A DNA stretch of 64,000 nt from Cyprinodon diabolis (Eukaryota; Chordata; Actinopteri; Cyprinodontiformes; Cyprinodontidae), in NCBI GenBank assembly GCA_030533445.1, contig CM060070.1:30676001-30740000 (forward strand), written 5' to 3'. Every line of letters starts with the position of its first letter. Within the stretch, counting starts at the first letter, position 1. This document shows positions 41,447 through 54,007 of this stretch, piece by piece. The notes below the pieces were generated by a model that searched no databases, was not told the origin of the DNA, and saw nothing but the letters and a program-made list of their open reading frames with translations. The translations under genes were made by a program, and so were the position numbers.

Positions 41447-44293
41447 TAGAAAAAGCTGTTTCGGAGAAACAGCAAGTGGGAATGCTCTTGCTGAATGAAA
41501 AAAGCCGAAATTACCTGCAGAACATATGAAAATGTTATACGAAGTCATCAGAAAGTTCAAACTGCAGAAAACAATTGAATCATGTGAAGATTTTGTAGGG
41601 TAGAATCATTTGGCAGTAAAATGGCAGAAACAAACTAATCTTAAAAGCTGCACAGCCAAACCATACATAATATCAAAAAATGTCTTTAATGTGTGCACTA
41701 GAAGGGTCTTAATATAATGTCTTCCAAGTTTCTAGAAAAATGTATAAAGACATTTTGAAGGGGGGCCACCTACAGTACTGCCCAGAAACATGTCAGGCGT
41801 GTTATGAATTAGCAGAAAACAGAAAAGCTTAATTCCTGTCCAGAAAGAGAGCAGAATGAAGCCAAAGTTCTCAGCATAGGCCGAAAAGTATTAAATTAGC
41901 TGAATCAGAAAAGAAATTACAAAGAAAAACTTAAATCTTATCTGGTTGAAGAAAAAATGAGTAGCTCAAGGATGGGAAGTAAAATGTTGAGGAAGATGGT
42001 ATTGAATAAGTATCAAAATTTTGAAATTGTGGAAATATCAAGACTTGGCAAAACAATTTGAAAGGATTTAAAATGTGTCGGTTGATCAGCATGAAGAAAA
42101 CAGTGTCATCCTTAGAGGATTGAAAATCTATAAACCTATGTGCAAGACTGACCATGAGAAGCAGAGGAAGGACAGAGAGAGAAGCTTATAGAAAGAGAGC
42201 TAATACCACTTAAGGAGCTGAATTTATCAAAAAATCTAACCTGCATGTTACGAGCCGCTGTGTTGATGACAGCACCGTTGGCAGGCTTAGGCTGCATGTT
42301 ACGAGGTTAGCAGATGCTTTATTACAGTGTAAATCTTAGAATCTGATTAAGATATATGCACTGAGGTGTGTGGTCAACAGGCCTTGGTAGTGTAATTTGA
42401 AGAAATTGGTTGAGTTTGGGTCATAGCTACGAGCCATACAGCACAATGAATGAGTGTGTGCAAGGAAGAGGCTTTTATTTTGTAGAATCCCTTTAGTCTT
42501 ATTTCGAAATTCTATCATGGATGTGTGTCAAGGGAAGGGTCATGCCCAGCACTGATATAGAATCCATTTGTAAATATGAAATCACTGGTTTTCCATGTTA
42601 TTGGGTGAATAGATGCTGTATAGGAGTGTAAATGGGAGACTTTTATTGTGAAATTCGCTCTGGGGTATGTTTTGAAAAGGTCCCTAGAGTCTAATAGAAA
42701 CAAGCTGGTAGAGTTTGGGTCATAATGCTGAGCCATTTGCATCAATTAATACACGAGTATAATATAGAGGCTTTTTTATTTTGTAGAGTCACTGGAGTCT
42801 TATTTTGAAAGTCTAGCAGGGTTGTGTGTTGAGAAAAGAGTCAGACCCAGCAGTGATACTTGATGACTTTCCAATCGTTAAATCACTCTTTTCCCCTGTT
42901 ATAAGGGCAGTAGATGAAGTGGCAATGGGAGGCTTTTATTTTGAAATTTGCTGTGGGGTGTGTTTTGAAAAGCCACCTCGAGTCTAATTTTAAAAAAGTG
43001 GTTGAGTTTGGGTCATAATGTTGAGCCATATGCTGGGAAAAAAATGAGTTTAATGTAGGGGCTTTTATTTTCCTATTTTGAAAGTCTATCAGGGTTGCGT
43101 GTGAAGGGAAGGGTCATGGCCAGTAGTCATAATGTATCCATTTCCAAATGTTAAATCAGTGTTGTCTCCCTCGATTAGATTAAAATGTGCTGTCTAAAGT
43201 GGCAGAGGTAAAATCCCTTTGAAGCTCGGTTACCTTACGACGCTTAGAACCTGTCAGTGACAGAGAGAAAGGCGCAACTGTATCGTTCCTTTCCTCTCAG
43301 GCTTTTTTGAATGGGAAAATCAGCTCCGAACAAACGAGTGCTGAAGACAAACCGTAAATGGTATCTAAAAAATTATTTCAGTCTAAACGACAGCTATCCT
43401 TTGTCTCCGATTGGGGTAACTTTCATGGCTGTAGCTCATTCAAAACCTTAATGGGAAGGAGAAATATAAAGGTTGGTCACTCCTGCTGGTCTCATTAAAT
43501 AACATGCAGCTCAATGGTAGAGCAGAACTCTCAAAAGCAAAACTTCCCCTCCGAACAAACGAGCGGTGAGCCAAAACTGTAAAAGGTATTCAAAAAATTA
43601 TTTCACTGTTGGCATCAGCCATCCTTCTGCTTCGACTGTGCCAACTTTCATGTTTCTACAAAAAACTATTTGGCCACGGTGACAATGTAAAAATGTTTTT
43701 TTCTGAGTATGAGGATTTTTCTCAGAATCAACGTTTTCCTATGCCCGAACAAGTCAGCTAAACAGCTAAACCATAAATGATATTGAAAAAATTCCTTCAA
43801 TTTGAGTGCTAGAAGGCTCTCTAGCAATTAAAGAATTCCTTCCAGACTTCCATTATAAATCTGAAAATCTTTAAATTTTCTTTCAAAGTTTGAAGCTTCA
43901 CTGAAGCAAAACTGTAAAAGTTAGCAAAAAGCTGAGTTAAACAGAAATAGCAGAAAGATACGGAAACATTTTAAAAGTTGAATAGTGTTTCTAGCTGAAA
44001 GTATGCTGAAGTAGTTAAAGGTCAAAGATGATGAAGTTTTAGATGAATTTTGCTGAAATCTAAGAATTCTACATGCATTTCAATGGGAAAAAAAAACGCA
44101 GAAAAAGCTGAATATTGCGAAAACTACAAAAAATATCTTTACCAAAACACATAGCATAATTCTCCTGAACAAGCTGAACGTTTTGATTCCAAAATTGTTG
44201 AAATCGGTTGAAAACTGCGGGACTAGTTAGAGTCAGAAAAATAAAAAGTGAACAACAATAAGTGGGAATGCATAAGCATTCCCACTTGACTAA
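41447..44293. mobile_element. Large Helentron-like element with internal tandem repeats
   Basis: Bounded by comparison with the paralogous empty site at 7001-7125. Near the left end a perfect 8-bp hairpin (gctgtttc-gga-gaaacagc, 41455-41473) leads straight into caagtgggaatgct (41473-41486). At the right end aagtgggaatgc-ataa-gcattcccactt (44260-44287) is a perfect 12-bp hairpin whose arm is the same word, followed by gactaa. A short inverted copy at the 5' end plus a 3' hairpin ending near CTAA fits rolling-circle elements of Helitron/Helentron type better than cut-and-paste ones. Inside, 42290-43160 is a degenerate tandem array. No Rep/helicase coding seen, so it is non-autonomous. Assignment is inference. 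Confidence 0.55.
42290..43170. repeat. Degenerate ~295-bp tandem repeat array, three units
   Basis: The word gagtttgggtcata(atg)-tgagccat recurs at about 42411, 42712 and 43005, and ggcttttattttgtaga-like words recur at about 42472, 42770 and 43060, giving a period of about 290-300 bases. Units are roughly three-quarters alike by eye. Confidence 0.75.
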
Positions 44294-44332
44294 GTCAGTA
44301 TCTTCGAGTCAGTCTGAAATAGCCAGACTAAT

Positions 44333-45043
44333 CAGAGGCGTAGCCAGAAAATCTTTATGAGGGTGGCCAGGTAATAACCAATGTACACTGAGGGGCGGCC
44401 TAAAGTAAATAGGCACCAAAATCTCAGGGTCAGTCTACACTGTTCCAACGGGAAAATTAACCGGCAAAAGATACATTTTTTTCTAGATAAAAACAAACTA
44501 TATTTTCCCACAGCCGTTGCTAACAAATAGACAAATATATTCAAACATCTGTGCTTTCTATATAAAAGATATAGTGGATACAATTCTTTCAGGTTTGAGT
44601 TTTGGGCGAACATCTTTTCCATTGTCACTAGTTACCTACTTATATCAGCAATCATTCTGCATAAAATTGATATTTACAAGAACTAATATCTAACATAAAT
44701 TGATTATTTAATACGTTTTTATGAAAATAGTTATTTATCTATGATTTCACTGAAGACTCCTAGATGACTTGCAGAGACATATTTTTCTCTTTACCTCATA
44801 AAACACAACATCTATTTCTGCTTGAATTCTGTACTTATTATCTTTAATGTTAGTATATTGATGTGCATAATTAACCACAGTGTTTTGTTGTCAAGTAATT
44901 GTCAATATATATATACAAATTAAAATGTTCTGAATATTCCACTTGAGAGTATTACTGTTGCCACCATTTGTATTAGAGGGTGGCCAATGATCAGCTAAGG
45001 GTGGCCATGGCCACCCTCGGCCCCCAATCTAGCTCCGCCCCTG
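44333..45043. mobile_element. Non-autonomous hAT-type element, exact 8-bp duplication
   Basis: Inverted ends cagaggcgtagccaga (left) and, reversed, caggggcggagctaga (right). The flanks are agactaat at 44325-44332 and agactaat at 45044-45051, an exact 8-bp target duplication. 711 bp, no transposase. Its interior is shared with 8775-9400. Confidence 0.92.
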
Positions 45044-45199
45044 AGACTAATGTTACGCAACATACTATACTATAGGATACATCGGCGTATATATGGATTT
45101 TCCTGATTAATACATCCACTAACAGTGAAATTACCTGTTAAATGTCTTTCAACAGCCGGTAAACTGCTTGTTTTTGCAGCCAAATGCTACACATTTAAG

Positions 45200-45786
45200 C
45201 AGTGGTGGATCTAGACCAAATGTACCAGGGGGCCAGGAGGGGACCATTGTGTTTTCATGGGGGCCCAGAAAAGCATGAAATAAAAAATAGGGCAAGGGAT
45301 TCAAATATATTAAGAGAGCTGCAAGAAGTGACATTTCTATTCAATTAGGTTTAATAAAAGTAGGTCAATTTACATTCATAATTTAGGAATTTTATATATT
45401 TTTCGCTTAACTTAAGTTAAATTGACCATTTTCTATAAAATCTGAATTAGAACTCAAGAAAACTGATAAATTCAGCTGTAAAAACGTATTTTTTTAAATT
45501 TGTTTTGAAAAAAAAAAACATTTAGCAGATGAAAACTGTGATCCTATCTCAATACAACTTAAGCTATCATCTTATTGTTTTTAAATTATTAGTAAAACAT
45601 AATTTGTAAAGAAAAAAAATGAAATAGATCCAAAGTAACCTATCAGTAACCATGTGTGTTCCAACGCATATCATCATTAGAATTTCTTCTAAGCATTATT
45701 TCTTCAGTACAGGGGCCAAAAAAGGGGCGAGGACATAATTTACAGGGGCATTGGCCCCCGTTGGACCCTGTCTAGAACCGCCCATG
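45200..45786. mobile_element. Older hAT-type element
   Basis: Inverted ends cagtggtggatctagac (left) and, reversed, catgggcggttctagac (right). Flanks catttaag (45192-45199) and catgtagg (45787-45794) match in six of eight bases. The paralogous uninterrupted site near 8675 reads catttacc, which supports the insertion. No transposase. Confidence 0.7.
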
Positions 45787-46102
45787 CATGTAGGTATTTT
45801 TATTGCGCATCTTCGTGGGAGTGGGGAGTACCAGCATTGCTTTTTTTCGGGCAATCAGCCATCCAGTGCATAAACAGAGATCAGTGAACTTTACCCATTG
45901 AGCCATCAAGGCGGTTCTCTGGACTCTGCTAATTAGCTGGGCCTGTTGATTGGTTGGTGCTAATTACACCAGGTGCGTCAGTGTCTGCTCATTGGCCACA
46001 TCGTTGTAATGGTGGAGTACATTTTGAGTCCCAAACAAGGCGGTGACTAACGCCTCCTCCTCGCTGCAGACCCACCAAGTCCAGGGCTGACCCAGCAGTA
46101 CC

Positions 46103-47393
46103 ATGACCCGTGAAAGCCCCAGAGAAGCTGTGGAGCAGCCTGTGGACAACGAGGTGAATAGAAAACTTCACATAATCCGGTATATGCTCTGGGTTTGTCT
46201 GCGCTGAACTTTTTACCGTCTGCGTCTCCACCTGTAGGGCAGAGTAGTGAGGAGAGACGGCTTCCTCCGCTCCTTTGTTCGCGGCCTCTTCTGGCCTTTC
46301 AGTCTCGCGGTAGGTTTGTCCAGCAACCAGCACGGATTAAATTACGAGGCTGTTTTCTAATTTGTCTCCCTGTTGTAGTTGAGGTCCTTCCGAGGATTTT
46401 GGTGGATGCTTAGTAGATCTCCGCCTCAAGACGCACCCACCTCCATCTCCGTGGTTCCCAGCCCCGTGCGGCAAAACCTCACCGGCCGGAAGCGCCTCTA
46501 CAGGGTCACCCGGCTGCTGCTGCGCATCCTGCCCTCCTGGGCGCAGGCCGCCCTCGGCTACCCGGTGTCTAGCAGCGTTGGGTGCTCTCTGTCCCCAGGT
46601 TACAATCATTTAATTTTTTTCGCTCTTAACTTTTGTTATATTTTAAGTAGCGAGATGTATATCGTTTCTACATGTTTCATGAACAGAGATCAGTGTTTCA
46701 CCCACTAAACTACATGGAAAGGGCAGCAAGAGAAAACAAGATGAGCTTGATGATGATGATGAGGAGGATCATCCATCTTGGGTGGAGGTGCTTTCTAAGG
46801 AACTTCCAGATGATGAGGGCCAAGAGGAAGATCCTGACTATGAGGTCTGTAGTGCATACAATCAAACTCTTAAATTGAAATGTCAGCCAATCTGCTAGTG
46901 TATTTAGGCCAGTGGTTTGCATCTACCAGACTGTTGGGTTGACTTGCTTGGTTTTTAATTAATCTCTTTAGTCTGTTCAGTTCTGCTGAAAACTGCTTGT
47001 TGGTCCTTTGCTGAAAGTCTCTCTAATCCTGGAAACAACCTTTCAAACCTTGAAAACAAAGTCCACTGGATTTATTTTGTAAACTTTTACAGAATAAATA
47101 TTACCTGGATGAATGAGAATCTATATTAGTAATCCTGAAAAAGTTAACAAAGGCCATCTCTCTTCAGGTCAGCACCGAGGAGGAAGACAGTGAGGAATAT
47201 GCCTCAAAGGCTGACACAGAGAGTGATCTTGAAATTACAGAAGGTCGTGTCGTTATCCGTGACGTGGACACGGTGAGATGACCTGCAGCTCTGAAGTTAT
47301 GGCTTTATTCAAATGGTTGCATTCATTTGGCTGCTTTGTTTACAGGATGTTGCTGTCCCCATGCCAGTTGAAGAGTCTACAGCTGCTGTTTAA
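46103..47393 (+). CDS. org: Oogenesis-related (Org)-like protein, six exons
   Basis: Exons 46103-46153, 46238-46309, 46379-46598, 46687-46844, 47168-47272 and 47346-47393 join in phase with GT/AG borders to 216 residues plus stop. The N-terminal part is basic and aromatic (VVRRDGFLRSFVRGLFWPF, RSFRGFWWML), possibly membrane-associating. The middle has GRKRLYRVTRLLLRILPSW and LGYPVSSSVGCSLSPE. The C-terminal half is acidic (KQDELDDDDEEDHPSW, TEEEDSEEYASKADTES). From memory this layout matches the fish proteins annotated oogenesis-related; no biochemical function is established to my knowledge. That it is a real gene is well supported by splice sites and frame; the name is less sure. An inverted CCAAT box (attgg) lies at 45991. 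Confidence 0.6.
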
Positions 47394-47441
47394 ACTTTCT
47401 CTTTTGCTGTAATTTTTGTGTGTTTATATATTTGGTAATTC

Positions 47442-47447
47442 AATAAA
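47442..47447 (+). terminator. Poly(A) signal of the org-like gene
   Basis: AATAAA 49 bases after the stop codon. Confidence 0.75.
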
Positions 47448-47449
47448 AC

Positions 47450-48389
47450 TTTAATGTGCTGTTTTGTCACCAGATGGCAGTATTGGCTTGCATTCTTTAA
47501 AGGGGGTTTGCAACTAATGTAGAACTCAGACTTCATTTTAGGCTCCATTAACCAGATGGTCCAGTTACCTTAAATGCAGCTTCTGCCAAGCAAACTGAGC
47601 AAGGATGGCTGTATGATGCGTGTGTTTTTTTTTTTTTTTTTTTTTTGGGGGGGGAACATCTCTGCAGGTAAAATGTCCTTATGCCATCTCTCTTACATAC
47701 AGACAAACCTGCAGTCTGTAAACTCATACTGTTGGCTGCATTTATGGAGTTTGGGTATGAAAAAGACCTTAAGTGGCTGTGCCCAAATAAATCCATAACT
47801 TGTGCAAACGATCCCAGACTTTAGCTCACTGATGTTTGGCTTTTCTGAAGTGGTGATTGAAATGCAAATGAGGCTGGAGCCTACTCTATGAAAACGCCCC
47901 TCAACTTGGACATGGATTGTAAAAACAATTTCCAGTGGTTGAGCTTAGGATAATCTTTGGTTTCACTTGAATAGGCTCTATCACTAGAAATTTGATTTGG
48001 GCAGGTGTGGTTATTTTCCCCAGCTATGTGACTGTCAGTTTTAGAACTGGTCATTTGGAGACATCGACACCCTCCTGTTCACCCTGGGTTAATTTTCAGA
48101 TGGTAACCTTTTGTTCTGAATGGAATGGTACAGTACTCTGAAAATGTCTTATCTGACCAAATCACACAAACCCAATGCAACTTATTTATGCAAGTAATGA
48201 GATCAAATATTAGATGGGAGAAGTCAGGATAAGCCTCAGCTTTAACAAAAGCTATAACTTACCAGAGTGACTTGTTTTACAGCTAGCTTCCTTATCTGTT
48301 CAGTGTCAGATGGAACAGGGTTTTGTCATTATGGATGCTACTAAATCATACGTGAACAAGGCCTACATAATTACCAGGGATCTGTTCTG
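47450..48389. other. Downstream of the org-like gene
   Basis: Contains a T18-G8 tract at 47627-47653. The rest is not assigned. No gene seen. Confidence 0.4.
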
Positions 48390-48397
48390 TATGAAGA

Positions 48398-49738
48398 CAG
48401 GGATATGCAGAAACACTAGGTGGTGCTAGAGCACCTGCCCTTTTCCTCCTGACCCAAAAAAAGTAATGAGTAGCTTTAGTGTGGCATTTCTGGATTCATA
48501 AATTTCTATCAATGCCACCAACTTTAATACTTTTGATCAACCTTCTCCCCCCCCCCCCCCCCCCCCCCCCCCAGCAGACCTGAAATCGAAAGCACGCTCA
48601 ATGGCGCAAAGCTTTCTCCTCTCCTTCACCCTGCAAAGTGTATTTGGTGATTGCAGCATAATGCTGAGAAAGGGGTACAAGCAGGCAGCACTCTGCTCTC
48701 CTGGATCAAACCAGCAGCAGCTTTGGTAGAGGAGAAAGATGTTGGTAAAACTCATAAGGGACAAGAGATCTCTGGAAAGAGCTTTGTTAATTTTTTTTTT
48801 TTTTATATCTTTACTACCAACCTCAATTATGGTAGTTATACATATATTAAAACTTGTACCAATGTGTTTACAGCACAGTCCAGAAGTGTCTCAAGTAGTT
48901 GCTCAGTTTGAGTCTGAGACCTTCTTTAGGAATGCAGGGTACTATTCTGGATAATATGTCTCAGGACCTCAACAGGAGGTTCCATTGACTATATCATTGG
49001 CTGAAATTGAACCTAACCCTATCTCGTGATTCATTGGCTGTCCATTTTATTTCAATTTTGTTTAGTTTTATATATCTAAAATGCTTAATTATTTCATACA
49101 CTGTTTCATTATACTGTTCTTTTTACCAACTTTATCGCGAAGCCAACCTGTAGAGTGTTGAGGCTGATTAATACTCAGAAACCAGGTCGTCTGCGTGTGT
49201 CGCAGGGAATCCAGATAAATCCCCATTCTGCAGACAATCTGGTGCCTCTCTCCAAAATTGTAGGTGAACGAATACAGGAGGAATCTGGTCAAATCTATAT
49301 CCGTAGATCTATGCATATTTCCTCTTTGATTCCTTATCGGCTTGTTTTGTTATAATCGCCATTGTGGAAAACGACTCGTGAATTTGGGCCAGCTAGAAGA
49401 GGGAGGTGCGTGACAATGCTGGGAGCTTTTTTCCACCTGGATCCCAGCTCTTTTTCCTCCGATGTCGCACACACTTGCCCCCACCCTCTCACCGCCTCTG
49501 CCGTAGCTAGAACCACAGCTAGTTCATGATTGTACCTCTTGCGTTGTGGCGTGGAATAACATAGTGCAGACCCCGCTTCAATATTGGGCATAAATCAAAA
49601 CATCTGCGACACATTGCTGGAGGGAGTATAACCAGCCCTTTAAACAATATTAAAAACAGTCATCCGAGAGGATTTGACTATTGATTTGAAATAGTCTATT
49701 TGAGCACCTGCCCCTCAAAATGTATGTGCACACCACTG
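48398..49738. mobile_element. Non-autonomous hAT-type element, 1.34 kb
   Basis: The flanks are an exact 8-bp duplication, tatgaaga (48390-48397 and 49739-49746). Ends are imperfectly inverted: cagggatatgca and, reversed, cagtggtgtgca, with a longer shared sub-terminal word gagcacctgccc/ggggcaggtgctc. A 26-base C run lies at 48547-48572. No transposase frame. Confidence 0.85.
48547..48572. repeat. 26-base C homopolymer
   Basis: Uninterrupted C run inside the hAT-type element; on the other strand a G run able to form quadruplexes. Its length may be an assembly or consensus artefact. Confidence 0.9.
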
Positions 49739-49746
49739 TATGAAGA

Positions 49747-50640
49747 CCTGCTTTCTGGCTAGAGATAAGCGCTTCTGTGAGTAGTGCATAGAGGTGAACT
49801 TTGTTTTCATGTCACAGCTGTTGCAGCTATCGAAAAACAAACAGCATGACAAAGACATCTTTAGCGATCATCCATTTCGGTTTCATTTAATTTGACTGCT
49901 GCTGCTGTCCTTCGGCAGGGGTCCTTATTCATTTCTGTAATCCATGTGTTTGAGCGATTCATAAAATGGAGAAAAACAAACGAGCGGTAATTTGGTAATC
50001 GTAAAAATCCAGCTGCTTTCAATTAATTCCTGAAAGCCTTTCAGCTTTTTTTTTTATTAACCGTACTTTTGAGCTTCCTTTTTTCTATCCCCCTTTGAGA
50101 ACTTTTTTTCACCTCCAGATGCTCGGGTGAAAAAGGCAGACGCTCTAAGAGGATGCTGGTTTGAAATGAATGCCTGATGTGTGTGTGTGTGTGTGTGTTA
50201 TAGTGAAGAGCAGCTGCAGAGAGAACAGGATACAGAGGAGGAACTGGTGGTCTCTGGGGGTTCTTATGGCTGTCTGAACGTTAGAAGGGAAGCCTGCTCA
50301 GCAGAGGCAGCAATGGAGAGTATCGACCCCCATCTTCTGTCTTTGTAGTCAGCTGGAAACCATCTTTTAAACCTTGAAGCGTTGTCTTTGACTTTGAAGG
50401 CGAGACCTGTACAGAACAATATTTTCGGAAAATGCTCTTGAAAAGAGGGCTCTTAGAGAAGGAGGCGATGAGCACAGATTTGCTAAGATGTTCAATTCAG
50501 ATGCAGGGTCACATATGATTTCATAAGGCCTTGCAAAAGTACTGATAACCCAGACCTTCTCATGTTTCATGAATAAATGCTACATTTAATGTGGCATGTA
50601 TTTATATCATGGTACATTTACATATAGTTAATGCTACCCC
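49747..50640. other. Unassigned intergenic DNA with (GT)n
   Basis: A (GT)10 tract at 50178-50198. Nothing else recognised. Confidence 0.4.
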
Positions 50641-50654
50641 TTTAACTCTCCATA

Positions 50655-51185
50655 GTAAATGACAAAAATTTGGACATACTTTCTCATTCAAAAAGTTTTC
50701 TTTAATTTCATGACAATGAAAATTTAATATTTACACTGAAGGCATCAAAACTGTGAATTAACACATGCGGAATTATATACTTAACAAAAAAGTGTGAGAC
50801 AACAAAAAATATGTCTTATATTCTACGTTCTTCAAAGTAGCCACCTCTTGCTTTGAATACTGCTTCGCACACTCTTGACATTCTCTTGATGATCTTCAAG
50901 ATGTAGTCACCTGAAATGGTTTTCACTTCGCAGGTCCCCTGTCAGGTTTAATATGTGGAATTTCTTGCCTTATAAATGGGGTTGGGACACTCAGTTGTTT
51001 TGTGCAGAAGTCAGGTGGATACACAGCTGATAGTCCTACTGAATAGACTGTTAGAATTTGTATTATGGAAAGAAAAAATCTAAATAAAGAAAAACAAGGG
51101 GCCATCATTACTGTTTGTGGAAAAGAGGGCCATCTTGCAGAATCTATTGAGCTGATTGAGCAAAGCAACACCTAGTTCAAGCCAA
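50655..51185 (+). mobile_element. 5' remnant of another Tc1-family transposon
   Basis: The stretch resembles the 5' part of common fish Tc1 elements (agtagccacctcttgctttg, gatgtagtcacctgaaatgg, gggttgggacactcagttg). At 51065 a frame begins MERKNLNKEKQGAIITVCGK, the usual transposase N-terminus, and then decays. The catalytic region and the 3' end are missing. Confidence 0.7.
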
Positions 51186-51189
51186 TCAC

Positions 51190-53250
51190 AGTGACTAATG
51201 AAGTAGCAGCAGATACTATGAGAAACCACAACGGCTTGTGCTGTTACAACCTTGATCCTCTTTCGAAAATCAACTTGTAGGTTCTGAAAAAACAGATCTG
51301 ATTGCAGCCACTACACACACTTCGTCCTGTGCTGCCATGTTTATTTTGGTTTGACTGTGGACTAGACTTAATTGCTTTCATCACAGATATATATCTCACA
51401 TTAATCTGTAATACTGCATCGTGACTGGCCAAGCCGTTTTGGGCTGGACTTGAGCAATTTAAGGTGGAGCTGTGCAAGATGGTTTCTTGTGTGTTTGTGA
51501 ACTCAAAAATAGTCAGCTTACTGGCCAGGTTAGAAGTTACATACAGGGGAATCACTTATGAATTAGCTGACTTTTGACAAAAGCAGATTGTGCTGGAACT
51601 TGTTTAGGGATATCAAATTAAAGTGGGCCTTCTAGCTTATTTGTAGCATCAATTAAAAACCAAGTGTTATTTTCCTTCTTCCTAATTATGAATTTCTTTC
51701 AATGAACTCAACTACTTTGTGCTGGTCAATCAAATAACAGGTTTGTGAAACACAGTTAAAGATAGTGACTACCTCAGAAAAGGGTAGAAATTCTTTAACA
51801 AGGCATTGAATTAACAGAGAAAGACTTTCATAGGATATCACAAGGTTATATTTTGGATTTTTTACCTGATCTATGTGAGCAGAACAGATGGTTATAAAAC
51901 CTTCCTGACACAAACAAATGCACACCCAGAGGTAAAGCCCTGCATGGTCACGGCCAGAACTTTCTGACATCGGTGCATTGTCACCTCAAATGGATAGAGG
52001 CAGTTGCCGGCTGCTCCCTGGGCCGACAGTGTGACCTGCGGGCTGCTTTTTGTGCTGCATGACAATGCGACTCACTTCTCAAACTCACTTCTTGCCTCTT
52101 ACTTTGTGACTGTAGCACTCCCCTCTGTCCCTCTGCACAGTCATGCACTGTGATTCACTTTACCTGTGGCCTAATGTCTGTCTGTCCCTGCGGATTTCAA
52201 GAGCATCCATCATCTTCAGAGAAGTAGAGCAGGAAAAAACGTATGAAAAGTGAAGCAGACAGAAGCAGACCTCTGTTAGTCACACACTTTGATGCATTGG
52301 ACAGTGATGGCTCTTTAGGATAGTTTCAGAATTGAAGAACGGTGGAGATTTTGTGCAAACAATCAAAATATTCAAGAAATGAAAGAAGAAATATCTCTGG
52401 AGGAGGAGCTCCACCTCAGGATGCTGTCCTCAGCGATCTAGTCAATATTTTAGAGAAAATGGAGGCAGTTTAGCCTCCTATGGAAGATAATATGACATGG
52501 CATTGATTTCCATTTTCATAATGCTGCTTTAAATTCTTTCAATAGGAGTCCAAACATGGCTTAGGAGAACATCATATGCCTAGTCTATATGAGTTTTCTT
52601 CTTGAGCAACCCAACAGTTATTTAAAGGTCTTCCTGGCAGCAATTCTAGCAACTGCCCTTATCTTTCCGTAAGGTCAGCTGCATCCTTCAACAACTGTGC
52701 AGCCCTCCCTCAGAGGTGTGTGATTATAACAGCAAGCAAACTCCCTCACAAACTCTAAATGCCATTCAAAGGTACTTCAGAACCTGTGAAGGGAAGGAAA
52801 ACAGGCAGCTAGCTCAGGAGCCTGTTCTGGCAGCTTTTAAATCTTAATTCCCAAGGAGAAACTGTGGTGTGGTGAAGAAGGAATCCTACTTTGATATCAG
52901 TGACCTTTGCCTCTTCTTTATGCAGTTTGTCCACAAATGTAATTCTGAGATCTACTAGAAAATAAAGTAGAAAACAGCCTGTAAAGAGGAGAAATAAATG
53001 GGGCCCTTGATTTTTGGGTACAGAAATCTGTAAAGCATGGAAACTATTTGTATTTACTACCTTTTTCTTTGGTACTCCAAATGCAATCAAGTCCAACCAG
53101 TGGCTTTTAATTGGTAGATAGTCACCATTGAATTTGGCTTTTCTGTTTCAGGCACAGAGGTTTGTTGGCGAGGATTGATAAACAAACAGGTCATGATATT
53201 TCTCGGAAGATGGGGGATGTCCAATTTATGTTGCATATATAGTAAAGCTT
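51190..53250. other. Intergenic DNA
   Basis: No gene or bounded repeat recognised. Open frames on the minus strand at 51244-51555 and 51686-51970 show no domain. Confidence 0.35.
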
Positions 53251-53254
53251 TGAT

Positions 53255-53640
53255 GTAAGCAGCAACTAAAGATTGTTTTGCAAATCGATTAATCTGTTGT
53301 TTATTTTTTCGATGAATCGATGAATAATTGGATAGCAAAAGAAGACTTTTTGTGAAATGAAACGAGGTGAAACTAAAACTTTTCCACTGGAGGAGTTCTG
53401 GACAGAGCATATTAGCAGACAAAAAAAATAAAAAAAATAAAAAATAAAAATGCAATTGTTGATATATATTTTTTACAATCTTGGTATAATTGCTGCTCTA
53501 GGTGGGTTGCTCTGTAAACTAAATACATGTTTTAGAGTCTCTATACTCCAGTTTATGATTAACGATTACTAAATTAGTTGACAATTATTTTAATAATCCA
53601 TTAATCTTGATTAATCCGATAAATGTTTCAGCCCTACTGA
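53255..53640. mobile_element. Small inverted-repeat element (hAT-like MITE)
   Basis: Right end, reversed, reads tagggctgaaacatttatcg and attaatcaagattaatgg; the left end has agcaactaaagattg then aaatcgattaatctg. These are common ends of a fish MITE with attaatcg words. Target duplication not determined. Confidence 0.55.
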
Positions 53641-54007
53641 GGTTACATAATGATCGCAATGAAATGTAGGCATTCAGACACAAATCAATAGATGTTCTTA
53701 AATGGATATAATACAGTATCTTGTGTCCCATTGCTTTAATAAAATACAAATCATCAGTAGTAATGAGTGTTGTTCTAAGTCATTACCAACATTAATCCTG
53801 TTTAACACTAAATGGTTCTGCTTGGTTTGCTCAGACTTAGGATTTCCAATTGTAAGGGCATTTTTCTAACATTTTAAAAAGGGATCCTTGAATATTGTAC
53901 CTCTATGTCCAAATAGATTTATCATAAATTAAATTGAGGTAAAAAAAAACAAACAACAAAACTGTTAGAGGCAATATAAACTTTAAGACATAAGCCCTCT
54001 TAAGGCA

